A stretch of 64,000 nucleotides of DNA from Paragonimus westermani (Eukaryota; Platyhelminthes; Trematoda; Plagiorchiida; Troglotrematidae), in contig QNGE01003510.1 of NCBI GenBank assembly GCA_008508345.1, positions 1 through 64,000 of the forward strand. The letters are read 5' to 3'. This document shows, piece by piece, positions 12,938-24,493 of the stretch. The notes under the pieces were generated by a model, which saw only the letters and a list, made by a program, of their open reading frames with translations, had not been told where the DNA came from and did no database searches. The position numbers were made by a program, and so were the translations under genes. Numbering within the stretch: the first letter of the stretch is position 1; the number at the start of each line of letters is the position of its first letter.

Positions 12938-15900
12938 TTATAACCGGTCAGCCTAATGGACCGACGAATTGTCTTTCTCCGCTCCGGATTCACTCGTTTC
13001 TGTTCCACTATATTTAGGCCATTCTCAAGCAAGTACGTAAATTCGCTACACTTTTGACACGTGATTCGATTTGTCGCTAACCAACTTCGTACACAAATAT
13101 GTTCATCTAATCAGCATTCATTGTACATAGCTCGCAATTTATTTCTGCATTCATGCGTAGTGATCATGAGTCTTACCGGACGGCATTGGTACGACTTCTT
13201 GCTACAGTCGTAACGATGAATATGTTAATGAAAGGAAAATCAGCGAAGAGCACAGTAATTCGCATACTGAACGAAATAAGTTGGCACAGAAGGGCGTAGA
13301 CTAACTGTTGACCACAGCATTGTACCTTGCCGGGTTTAGTAAAGCATTTCAACCAAGCAGATATTTTTCCGATCGTCTCGTTTTGTTTTCATTGTTCCGA
13401 CTGCTTCGTGCTTTTCTGCTCATACCATACAGCTTGTTAACACTGTTGATGATGGTATACCTCCGATGGATGTTCAGTCCTACAATTCTAACGTCAAAAT
13501 GTCTGGGCGGTAATGACCTCAGTTATTAAAGACGTGGTGGATGGTTTCCATTTATTGCATAAATTTAAGCATACTGACAGTTGATTAGTCAGCCAATGAT
13601 GTTATACACTCAAATATATTATGTATGACTTTCTTATACAGAAACAATTTTAGAAAGTGTCTAGTACTAATATACCCCTATGTCGTTCTATATGCGTCCT
13701 TAAACATTGTGGTCTAACTTTGTAGCACCTTGGAAAGCCGCATTTCTTAAGACATCCCCATTCAAAAGGGTGACGTATTGTGTTTTCCACAGGTTGTTCT
13801 TTGTCCCCTACGGTACATACTTTGAGACTGGGTTGCTGATCTGGCGCTATCACAGCTCTTAGCGGCCAGTTGAGTTTTCGAGTGTATTTGCACATTGGTT
13901 GCTTTGCGTGTTGTTCTCCTGTTCTATGAGTTAGAACTTTGTTGATGGCCTGCATATAACTTACTTTTGGGCCTAAAAAGGCTTTGTACAGACTGCAGGT
14001 TCGTGAGAATTCTTACACTGATCGTTCTTAGCTTATTTGTCACATAAATCTTAGTGAATGTGGTTGATGCTGGTCACTAAATAAGGATGTTAGCATGAAG
14101 CATATCGGAAAGAGTTTACTCAATGCCTTTCAATCTAAAAAACCTCACTTTTTTCAAGATTGCTATTTTTAAGTGTCTGTTAGCAAACGCTTTGATGTGG
14201 AAACAGATACCTCAAGTTTCAGCACATCATAATCCGTTCCATATATATCGAACCTATGTGAGGGGCTCACTTAGTGTTTGAGGATAAGAAATCACTTGGG
14301 AGTTATTTTTGCAATTCATCCCGAATTTGGTGGAGTTCGTGGGTCGGTTCTGATGTCGAGGGCAACTTCGGGATATGTGCGAAAGCTTTCTCCGCCGCAG
14401 GATCTCAGGTGATCTACGATTTTAACAAGCCTGGTGGTGTAAGTACTTACTGTTTTTCAAAGTGCATATTATGCACTGACTTACTGATAACAAAGTCAGT
14501 GCCGAATTTCATAATCATGCCTTGTTGATCTTTTCTTCTTGTTCACAGCCATCCCTGCTGGTTGAATTCCTCATGTATCTACTTTATTGCTACCCGTACA
14601 GTGTATTCATAAGTGCCTCGGAATTTCGCACCGCCATCTCCACACACAAAGACAGACAGGCAAACAGACTGTATCCGTCATTTTGATCTTGTTCTCCCGA
14701 TTGTTTTTGTCCTAGCATTTGGTCTTTCCCTTTCTCATACTGACTCTGATCGGGATCTCACCCCCTTTCATGTTTATATATAACTTTTCTCTTCCGGTGC
14801 CTGCGGATTCGATCTCATCTACAGTTGCACTGTGCCGTGATACATGCACCTATGCGCTCGTCCGTCTATCCTATGGTTTCATCCACGTGTTGCCCTTTGC
14901 CGCACATTATGATTGCTTTTTTTTACCTCGTCACCTGTTTTGTCTATTTGCTCTTTCCTTTCGGACTGATGATTATGGGAGCGCGCTTCGCAATCTAGTC
15001 ATCCGTTCTCGTTTTTGTGCAACAGTTTGTTTGAACACAGTGATGGTTGGACGGCTTTCGTTTTCGGAACTAAAACAACCCATTCTCCTGAAATTCCATG
15101 GACCACGTGAGCATCAACGTAGAAGCCGTTTTTTCTCTTTGTCTGCCTGTCAAGTTCTTCTTTTTTTTACCTAACTCACACAGGAACGTCCTCTTTACGC
15201 ACTGTTTCACACAGTATTGTTCATTTATTTTTCCACTCAAGTTCTTACTTCTCTCTGTGTGTATATGTATGTTTGTATGGTTAGTTGTTATTGCCATTCT
15301 TATCTTTGTCATAATGATGATTAAATGATGATTGCATACCGCTGCCTGACTTACACTAACAGTCTTGTTGAGTCCCTGATCCAACCACTACCACCACCGT
15401 CACCTTCAACCTTCAGAACTGTATCATCAGTTTCGTGTTGTTCATACTCACCCTCTTCTATCCCATTTTACTGCTGAAGCTAACTTGTAAAGTAATTTTA
15501 TCTGTCCCAATTGTAATCATACGGAAACGACAGTTCTTTCACATGTACTGTTTTCGTACAATAGCTACACGTTTCCATGGATGCAATCCGTATTTCGGCT
15601 TTCGGTAGCATAGCTAAATGGGATTGTTGATGTCTGTCTACCTGATCTCAAATATATCGCTGGGTAAATGGGTTGTTTGCCCGCACGTCGTAGGCACTCT
15701 GTCGTTGAAACACTGAAGGTTTTTGGGACTCGTTTATCTTCTTTCTGTACCAGAATAGCTTTCCGTAGCTGTGTGGCGATACAATAAGACGCCATCATTA
15801 TGGGTATTTTAATTATTTGTGTTAATTTTGACAGTGGCCGCACCAGGTCAGTTTGTGTGCGACTTAATGCAGCCCGTTGCTGAGAGCTAGTGTACATCAT

Positions 15901-17558
15901 TGTTGTACTGGCCGAATCTGGTCTCATACCGCTTGTAAAAGCGCCCTCAACCAGCTTGCCAATCTTTGCCTTTCAACTCGAAACTGCTCGTACACTGTAA
16001 GCAACTGTTGACGTTAGTTGTGTGTCAAGTGATTGCCTGATTATCGCCCTAGTGTGCACGTTTACGGCTCTGTGTGGTTCTACCAGTCATCTCATTTACA
16101 TTTAGGAGGCTATTCAGACACATTTAGTTTAAGAGGTCCAACTTGCCGCTGAGAACTTACATAGAGGCTTTTCACCTTCTACCGAAGTGTACTGCGTCTT
16201 GTACCAGCGAGTACTTAACCTCATGTTTTAGTCGGTTTGTGCTTGTTTGTTGTCGACAATCTATGCTACGATTTGTTGTCTAGTTGGGAAACCCAGCCAT
16301 ACCGAATGAGACCCTGTGATGGTGCTGTTTAAGTGTCACAAGCGATGCACTTCAAAACCAGTGAACAGTTCTATCGAACGTTGTTTCCAGATTCCTTGAA
16401 CACGTTTACCCCCTCACATTGACACTTACCAACGCCTTTTGAGATTATATCGGTGACTGTCTAGCAGGCGCACTGTTGTAGCTAATCATTTTACTCGGCT
16501 GTTGGTCGTGTGCGTATAACCCTCATTCTGTTATGTGTTGCTCCTGTCCCCATTGTGTACCGGTGGAGATTAAGTTTGTGATTGGGCATATATCTTTTAT
16601 TGGAACTCGGTTTATACGGAAATCAGGATCCGTGTTTGCATGCCAAAGACATGCTATACAACCTGTGTCGAACCTTGTCTAAAAAAACTGGCCGACCCGT
16701 TATCCCACTTTTTATGTGCAGGCGGTTTTCTCTTGAATGTCTCGGTAGTTTTCGTTTGCTTCTCTGGTTGTCCGCTTTCTGCTTAACCGATCTCTGGCAG
16801 TGTATGTGAGGTTTAAACGACTTTTTTCGATTCGCCTCCTTTCAGTTTTGGCTATCATGTGAAGTCACCACAAATCTGTCAAGACTTGCACAGTCTCCAT
16901 TTAGTCGTATTGCACTCACACTCACTACTCTTCATGTGGACTAATTATTTTTTATCAATCTCTACGCTATCATTTCTCGTAGCCCAACCCGGGTCTCTTA
17001 AATGATCGTCCTCAGAACGCCTGCACATTTTCTGTTCCTCCAAAGCAACCACCTATTTGAATTCACAAGTAATCGTAACAGTCAGAATGTTTCCCCTTTG
17101 GATCTAGCCCCTATGACTGGCTTTAAAGGCACTAGCAATAACATTAAAAAAATTCTTGTATATGCAAACTGAGAAGCATTCAAAAACAATGTATGGATAT
17201 CACAATGTGGGTATAGTTGCGTACACTAGTTTATCATATTTCAGTGGGAAGGGAGGATCATGAGTCAAGTTAGGTGTTCTTGTGTGAAAGAAGTGTGGTT
17301 AAGTCTGACGAATTAGTCGAAAGATCAGCTCGTCTGTTATGATTTTAATAACTTGCTGTATTTTCGGAAAAGTTGCATGGCAAGTGAGGTAAATCACCTG
17401 ATTAAACTTGCGATAGGAACATTGTTGATGACCATCAGGGATTTACTGATAAGACGTCCTTCATCTTTAAAGATGAGCAAAGTGCGGAACATTCGTAATC
17501 CTTGATTATCTAGCTGTAACTTAGCGCCTACCGGCTTTCTGTGGCTTGCACGTGCTAC
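12938..17558. other. Non-coding stretch, one weak exon candidate
   Basis: No recognisable gene apart from the low-confidence exon at 14275-14438. Around 14.5-15.3 kb the plus strand is pyrimidine-rich and gives long hydrophobic open frames in several phases, which I regard as compositional artefacts. Confidence 0.5.
14275..14438 (+). CDS. Putative internal exon, unknown protein
   Basis: The frame is open from a possible acceptor (CTCACTTAG) to a strong donor (GGTGGT then GTAAGT) and contains a stretch reading QVIYDFNKPGG. It would start mid-codon (two bases completing a codon) and end in phase 0. Only the donor is convincing, and no family is recognised. Confidence 0.2.
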
Positions 17559-17855
17559 TGTGGTGAAGGTGACCGATCACTATACTACTCACACCACTAC
17601 TATTCAGGAGCATGAATTTTCACATCGAGACGGCTGCGCGAAAAACAAGAAGCATTGAAGTGCAGTATCGCGTGAAATGGTTCTTGCTACCTAAAGGAAC
17701 TGAGCATTGGCGACCTTGAGGTTCTGAGGCCAGTGTCGTGCGCAAATGAGTGTTTGTGGTCATGTAGAACCGTATAACTGATGTATTGGTTTTCCAAATA
17801 AATAACCCATGTGCTATCCGCGTTCTTGGATCACAACAACACAACCATGTTCGAT
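17559..17855 (+). mobile_element. Solo LTR of the Ty3/gypsy family
   Basis: About 290 bases align along their length, same orientation, with the 3' LTR of the gypsy element at 28843-29172. Shared blocks include ACTACTCACACCACTACTAT and TAAAGGAACTGAGCA. The copy starts TGTGGTGAAG, a plausible LTR TG terminus, and contains AATAAATAA near 17.8 kb as a possible polyadenylation signal. No gypsy coding sequence is adjacent, so it is best read as a solo LTR left by LTR-LTR recombination. The right end is approximate. Confidence 0.6.
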
Positions 17856-18076
17856 GTTATAGAAGGCGTTTTTAAGGTAGTCCTGGCCTCGATCCTTGTG
17901 TTCCGCCCAATTCTATTACATCTTTCACCGTTTCACGATGCTTGTGATAGAAACACTAAGCTTCAGGCTGTACGCCCAGATGAGTAATCGCTGGTGATAA
18001 TTACATTCTGATGAACTCAAAGGAAATGATCCGGTGGATTCCATTGGAGATATTAGAACACCGGAGCTCCCGGCGT

Positions 18077-18145
18077 GGTTTCGTAGCTCAGCCGGTAAAT
18101 CTCTTGCCGCATTCGTGTACGCTGTTTCGAATCCTGCCGAAACCC
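18077..18145 (+). tRNA. tRNA-like sequence, probably a pseudogene or SINE head
   Basis: A perfect 7-bp acceptor stem (GGTTTCG with CGAAACC) encloses an exact A-box (TAGCTCAGCCGG, 18084-18095) and a near-consensus B-box (GTTTCGAATCC, 18124-18134). A run of five T at 18149-18153 is a typical RNA polymerase III terminator. The T-loop TTCGAAT is correct. However, only 3 of 5 T-stem pairs and 2 of 4 D-stem pairs form, and I cannot fold an anticodon stem. It is therefore probably a decayed tRNA gene or tRNA-derived SINE head; no anticodon is assigned. Confidence 0.4.
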
Positions 18146-18930
18146 TGATTTTTCACAACTGGGTATCGGCCAATACTGTTTTCTCCAACGTTACCGTCTA
18201 TACACTGTATTTTTTTATCGGAAATACGGTAATACATTCCTTATGTAAGGTTGGGAACGTCATGGAGCAGGATGCCTTTTTTAGGGAAACAGATTAAGCA
18301 TTACAATTTTCGTAATAGAATTTAGGGTGCTAGAACTACCTCTGTCAAATCTCAGTGCTGTCAATTCTTCGGATAGGGGTTGCGTTTGTTCTTCGTCTTG
18401 CATTCACTTTATGCATTTTAGTTCACATGTATTGTTCCACTTGGAAACGGCTGTCAGCGGTGGTGGACGCTGAAATGGTGAACGCTTCGACCGCCACCAG
18501 GTTCTTTGGCAAACGTTGGAGGGCGTCAAATGGCATTCGGCTTTTCTTTAGATGTGTCAATGTAAAGAGTTAATCGTGAATAATAGTCGATAGAGAATAG
18601 AAAGGACAACGTACATTGAGCATGCCTTTATCTGTTTGTGGGTGACTTGCACGTTTAATCAATCGTGACTTCGTACGAGTGTGGTTTACGCGCTCGTTGG
18701 TCTGACGTTATCTCCTTTCGCACGTTGTCCTCCGCTGCAATACTGGCTTTCGCCTGGTGTGTGTGGTGGTTCATGTCACCGCCTTTAACTAGGAAGTATC
18801 ATTTTTGAATTTATGTTCTACGCATTAAATGTCTCCCGGCATAATTTTGGTTTGCGGAACTACAATTAAGTTTTGATGGCCCTGCATTTTATTGTCAAAT
18901 CATTAGTTGTTTCTAAACAGAACCCAAAAA

Positions 18931-20836
18931 GAAGCGCTATCAATCGGCTTGAAGTTCAGTATCCCACCGCAAAAGAACCATCCGGTTAACGTGCAGACAA
19001 TTTGAATGTCTACATGACCAGCTCAAGTCGCTAGAGGCCACTTCAACTGACGCTGCTGCTTGGTTTAAATCTAGGTTAGTTGATCTCGCCCATCAATATC
19101 AACGAACACCTATCAGCCAGCAATGCCTGCTAAGTAAAGAACACATTAATCAGCTGAAAGAACTTCGCAAAAATGCAGAGCTGATTATTTTGCCACCGGA
19201 TAAGGGGTCTGGAGTGGTCCTGTTGAATCGTGCAGACTATATCAACAAGATGCAGTCTATTCTGTCAGATACGTCAAAGTTCGTTATCGACGAAGATCAA
19301 ACAGATGCGGTGCAGAGTGCTGAACGTCAGATCAACCGTGCGCTTAAAAATCTACATCACAAAGGATTGATCGACCAAACTAATCTTAAAAAGCTGTCTC
19401 CCAAAGGCAGTGTGACCCCAAGAATGTATGGTCTTCCTAAAACACACAAACCTGGAGTGCCTTTACGACCAATATTATCCATGACTGGCTCACCATACCA
19501 CCGGCTTGCCCAGTGGCTGGTCAGTCTGATTGAACCCGTGAGATCCAAATTGACTGTGCACAGCCTAAAGGACACTTGAATTCGTGGAACTGATCTCCAG
19601 CATCAATGTCAAACACCAGATAATGACTTCTTTTGATGTTGAATCATTATTCACGAATGTTCCGTTTGACGAGGTTATCAGTGTTTTTTGTAATTACGCT
19701 ACTGAACATAAGTTGGCACTCGGTATTCCCATCGATGAGCTCTCGAAGCTGCTGAAAATGTGTACATCCAATATCCAATTTGTGTTCAACGGCACCTACT
19801 ACAGACAAATAGATGGAGTTGCAATGGGTAGTCCATTAGCACCTGTGTTAGCTGACATATTCATGGGTCACTTAGAATATTCTATGTCCACTGAACTTCG
19901 GAACACGTTGTTTTATAAACGATACGTACACGATATTTTTGCTGCATTCGACGGCCACTGGCAAGTAACAGCCTTTCATGAGCTGTTAAACAGTTTGCAT
20001 AACAAACTAACGTTTACTCTTGAATTCGAACAAAATGAGAGGATATCATTCCTTGACGTTCTTTTGAAAGGGCGCGAGGATGGGTCACTTTCCAGAAGTG
20101 TCTACCGCAAATCCACGTGGACAGGACAATATCTGCACTTTAAGACTTTCACACCTATTGCTCAAAAACGTGGCTTCGTTAGGACTTTGTTTCACAGAGT
20201 TCGACGTATTGCGACGGATGATGAACTAGAAAGTGAACTGACGTTACTGCACGAGACTCTTATAGAAAATGGTTATACCCAAAGGTTTATTGAGAAGTAC
20301 TCCACTCCACAAACAACGCGGGTTACACCCATTACTGTTCCTCGCAAGCCTGCCTCTCTAAATCTTCCTTCTAAGGGTGATTATGTTTCAGCCCTGATCA
20401 AACGCCGTTTGGATGCTGCACTCAAGCACACATACAACGCCGCCCGACTGGTCTACGTGGATGAAACCACCCGTGTTCCAACTACACCTAGAAAGGACGT
20501 GGTACCCCTTTTCACCCAATCCAATATTGTATACACGTTTGATTGTGTCTGTGGAAGCAGGTACGTCGGCAGAACCAGGAGGCACCTTGGCACACGTATC
20601 AACGAACACATACCGAAAGGGCTTTTGACTTCGGGGTCGGTTGTGCCATCAGTGCCATTACAAAACACCTTCTACAGACCGGTCACTCAATGGACCCTAG
20701 AACGGCTTTCAGAGAGTTCTTTAGACCCAAGCTAAAGCAGGCTCTCAATATTGTGGAAGCTATCGCAATACATCGACTGAATCCCTCTTTATGCGTTCAG
20801 AAACAGTTGGTGACTAACCTATCACTATGTTGGTAA
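18931..20836 (+). mobile_element. Penelope-like element, RT plus GIY-YIG, decayed copy
   Basis: The plus strand encodes a Penelope-like retroelement protein broken by three frameshifts (near 18995, 19577 and 20640). An N-terminal segment starting ALSIGLKFSIP is followed by the reverse transcriptase: LPPDKGSGVVLLNR, GLPKTHKPGVPLRPILS, SFDVESLFTNVPFDE, YRQIDGVAMGSPLAPVLADI and the catalytic motif. That motif reads YVHD (19923-19934) instead of the family's YVDD, so this copy should be catalytically dead. The C-terminal GIY-YIG endonuclease retains CVCGSRYVGRTRRHLGTR and EHIP, then ends in AIHRLNPSLCVQKQ and a TAA at 20834-20836. RT with GIY-YIG is diagnostic of endonuclease-bearing Penelope elements. 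Confidence 0.93.
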
Positions 20837-21092
20837 AAATGCAACTGGTACTTTTTGTACAGTATTTTAGCTCCTGTTTGTTTCCTGTAGATTTTTTCTA
20901 ACCATATCTGCCCTTTCCCACTCAATATGTATGTATCTTTAACCACCCCCTTTATTGCATCAAAATTAGCCATCAGTTGCATTTTGCTGCTTCCGCTTTG
21001 GTCACCTGACTGACTGTTTCAAATATTTTTAGAGTGATTTCGCCTAGCTGCTTGCCCCTTAACTATATAAAGTGTATGTTGATTTCGCAAAA

Positions 21093-21139
21093 GTAACCGA
21101 TGAGATGCGAACGAAATGTCATTGCGCAAGACATCTTAC
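21093..21139 (+). ncRNA. Hammerhead-ribozyme-like motif downstream of the Penelope element
   Basis: About 260 bases after the Penelope stop codon, the segments fall in hammerhead order. Stem I GTAA (21093-21096), core CCGATGA (canonical CUGAUGA with U4 to C), short stem II (21104-21112, G-C and T-A pairs around a GCG loop with one A-A mismatch), then GAAA (21113-21116). Stem III TGTC/GACA (21117-21120 with 21130-21133) is followed by the cleavage-site TC (21134-21135) and stem I TTAC (21136-21139). Type I hammerheads are known in the terminal repeats of Penelope-like elements. The core substitution and stem II mismatch suggest a decayed copy, consistent with the broken ORF. Confidence 0.5.
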
Positions 21140-21600
21140 ATGCTACTATTGGCTTTCTTCAAATTTATCGATGGGAACCATTGTTTCAAAAATGCACTGT
21201 TGATCTGAGAAAGGACGCCCAGCTGAACAAAAAAGCTTTGTTTGTTACTTAAATCCGATCAATGTTCTTTGAACCCAAATTTCTTAATGGCACAAGATGA
21301 GGAAACTGTGCATAAATAGGAATTATAATGAATTTTATTCAGTTGTTGCGAAAACTGCAAAATAGCCTGCGGCATGTGGTTATATGTATCTTGTATTTAC
21401 TACTGGTCTCTTTAATTACACTTTGGAAAATGAGAGGAAATAGTGGATTCCCCAGTCATTTTAGTACAAAAGATACTAGGGCGTCAAATTTACCGCATGC
21501 TAGTTGGTAGGATCAATGTTCCAAATTGGAAAGCACATTAATCAGGCCTACGAATGTAAATGAGTGGAATGCCTTCCGTCTACTTCTTGGGAATGTGGTG

Positions 21601-21773
21601 AAAGTATTCGGGGCTACAATAGGTCAGTAATGCCATGTTGGCTACTGAGTACCATGCTAAAGTAGGCTAAGCTGCCGGACGCTGTTAGGTAAATTTACGA
21701 GGTGACCAACGCGAATCGAGACGATGACATTTTCCGCAGAGACGCTAAATAGTTGTATGCATAATTAGTGACA
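21601..21773. repeat. Dispersed repeat, copy 1
   Basis: About 170 bases recur at 42901-43070 in the same orientation at roughly 80-85 percent similarity by eye. Shared blocks include TTGGCTACTGAGT, GCGAATCGAGACGATG and TATGCATAATTAGTGAC. There is no coding potential and I see no terminal inverted repeats. Both copies stop at the same place (AATTAGTGAC), which suggests a defined 3' end. Class unknown; a short SINE or an LTR/UTR fragment are both possible. Confidence 0.8.
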
Positions 21774-23319
21774 GTGCTAATATCGCATCCTCGTTTAAGG
21801 TCTTGATGAACGCGCACAACCCACAAATTCTCAAGTATAGTAAAGCACTGTTGCTCAGCCATTGACAGCCGGTTCTATGTGCACAGTTTTGTTCCCACTC
21901 ACTTTTCTTCTTCCAGGATATTCCAAATCACTGTTTCGATGAACACCCTCTGGTCAGGCTTTGGACCGTTATGGCTAAATGTATGAATGTGAGTTGTAAA
22001 TTGTGCCAGTCAGCTTTCGCACCCGCGAATGCTAATATTTAGCAACAAGAAAATGTATTAATTGGCTGACTGTTCAAGGAGCCGGTTGGCGTCACCAGTA
22101 CTAAATTGGTGCATGATTGCCGAAAGCTGCAAACAACCTGAGGACGGATACAGTGAACTAGGAAGCGATGAATCAACCTTCAGCAGTAGGATTACTCTTG
22201 GATTGCAAGGAACAGCTGGAACGGAAATTTCTTCAGAGATTGGGCAGATTTGCCACTAAACAGTGATAGAATTTCAGTGCGGCAACCAGAAGACGGGATA
22301 AGTAAACTGTAGGTGTGAGCAGAACACATTCAAAGGCATTATTGGGGATCTTATACGCCAGCACCAAATTTTTAGACGCTCTATATCAAAGAGAGCTCAT
22401 CATCTGCGCAAAAGCATGATCATTGCTGGTTGAATTTATTCTGAAGTCAAGCATTATTCAGCGCAAAATGGACAAACGATACAGCAAGGGATGTTTTTTC
22501 AATCGACTTGCAACGCGTCCATGTATTGCAACATAAAAGTAAACTTGCACTATTTTTTATGTAGCAATACATTGGGGTCTCTGCCAATACAGATCACAGT
22601 GGGCTTCGACTGATTCAACCGATTCAACCATACGCCTAGCGGGGACACACGCGAAAGTTCTACATCACTTAGCTCAATTCTGTTTTGAGACCTAGTCTTG
22701 GAACTTTCCTCATCAGCAGTCTGATATTCGACCAACTGGTGCTGAGAGTCTAGGTTGGCTAGAAGGTGAATTCATCTATACAGCCTATCGGTTTATTCTT
22801 ACTCTGCTCAACGACCAGTGTGCTACTGCAAGACAACAGAGGTCATCCATAGAACTTAAGTAAAGAATTTATCAACATTTAGAACCTGAGGCCGTCACTT
22901 CGGATACGGGTGGAATCGCTGCCAATAACGCATGGTCAGAAGGAGTTTCAGCGAACAACTGGAGTGGACAATGCCGGATGGAACATCTGCAACCTCTCAT
23001 AGATGAGGACTACTGGTGATGGGACATAAATTCTTTAAATCGTGTGGATAACAACACCTCTAGCTCACGATTTACCGAGGATCTACAAGAGTGAGCTGCC
23101 GCTTAGACCAATTTTAGCAACAACACATTCAAAATAGCTATTCGTCATCTCACCCTCACAAAAGCGGAATTTTCGGACACATTCCAGTGATGATTCTCTT
23201 GAACTGAACGGTGACTTGCCGATCGACTGGTGACCTGTATCACTGTACACAAACGTCCCGCTGTACCACTCACCATATTCGTGGACTTGCCGAAAAAAAC
23301 TCGATTGGTAGAGTGATTC
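21774..23319. other. Non-coding stretch, possibly degraded element
   Basis: No confident gene. The part nearest 23.3 kb may be the eroded 5' portion of the Penelope-like fragment that follows, but I could not align it. A short direct duplication (GATTCAACC twice) lies near 22612-22629. Confidence 0.4.
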
Positions 23320-24493
23320 TGCACTGAGGAAGTCGGCTTTTGTATTTTCGAACAGTCCTACCGTCGAACACGTGGAGTGTCTATGGAAGGTTCACCACGC
23401 CTTATTTTTTCATGTTAGGAATATAGCAAGATTCAGCGATGCATACAGCAAACTTATCGTATCACAAGCAGTGTCGTTGTCACGTTACTACAAAATCTAC
23501 CAAAACAGGTAATCCGTGACCTATTGTAAAGTCTAAGTAGGGATGATCCGAATTTGGAGGTTTTGTGTGACAAATCACTGAAACGATGCTTCGACTAAGA
23601 ACGGTTTGTGGGAAATCCACGCAATCCGGTCTTCACTTACACTTCAGTAGCCTCACCTAAAACGCAAGCCCGCACTAACTGTGTCCTGTTGAGTGCGTGC
23701 ACATAAACAACGTGGATCCCTGCAGAAGGGCCGATTGCACGACTCATCACTCCTGACACGCCAGTGTGAGAAACTTTCTGACCGTCTGATTATGATTAGA
23801 TGACCGCCTCCCAGCCTGCTTACGCCTACGTGTTACCATCTTGCAGTCTACCGTCTTTCTGTACGGTCGCGCTTACCTCCTGTGGCCTAGAGTTTCTACC
23901 GTACATCTGGTCCCCTTGCCACGATACAGTACTGCCAAACTATGCTTGACTTCCACACTTCCGACAAATTAGTAAGCATGCCGCCCACCTCACGAGGCCA
24001 AAGAAAAAGGGGGTTCACATGCAAGCGCCTTTTAGAGGTGGCTGCACCAAGCAGCAAACATCGTTACCATAAATTCGAGTAAACGAGCCATTATCACAGC
24101 TGACATCCGTTTAATCGCTGGAACTCAGTAGATGCCGGTGCCTCAAATCCAAGGAGCTCAGCCTTTCGTCGTCGCCACACGTTGTGTTTACCGATGTGCA
24201 GATAACTGCGAAGAAACCTACGTGGACAGGGAGATGTCTGATCTCCTGAGTAGATGAACGGTTGGCTACAAAGCATGGAGAACGGAAGCGTTGCTGAAAC
24301 AAGTAAACGGTCAGCTTACATATCGCTAAACACGTCGTTTATCGCGCTGTCGATTCATCCCGTACATTCACAATCCTACCACATCAATCAAATCAAAGAC
24401 TCATTGCGATTCGCTGAAGCAAACAGATTCAAACGACTAAAATCAGCGCCTAGTGTTCAGAAACAAGTGCCGGTGAAACTCACCGTTCCCTGA
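23320..24493 (+). mobile_element. Highly degraded Penelope-like element, 3' part
   Basis: Two separate stretches match Penelope-like protein order. Near 23.33-23.42 kb the plus strand reads FEQSYRRTRGVSMEGSPRL, which resembles the RT block that precedes the catalytic motif (YRQ.xGVSMGSP). At about 24.16-24.49 kb VYRCADNCEETYVDRE resembles the GIY-YIG start, and the frame open to 24493 ends LRFAEANRFKRLKS then PSVQKQ, the typical Penelope C-terminus. Frames are broken by several stops and frameshifts. It is clearly older than the element at 18.9 kb and ends differently, so probably a different subfamily. Confidence 0.55.

Noticed and set aside
14719..15328. Hydrophobic plus-strand frames resembling membrane segments
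   Set aside because: The region is a T/C-rich tract in which all forward frames give Phe/Leu/Ser-rich peptides; there is no domain or splice support.
17996..18030. CTGATGA followed by GAAA, a possible hammerhead upstream of the Penelope element
   Set aside because: Stem II lacks its first pair and neither stem I nor stem III forms. The motif is expected by chance at this length.
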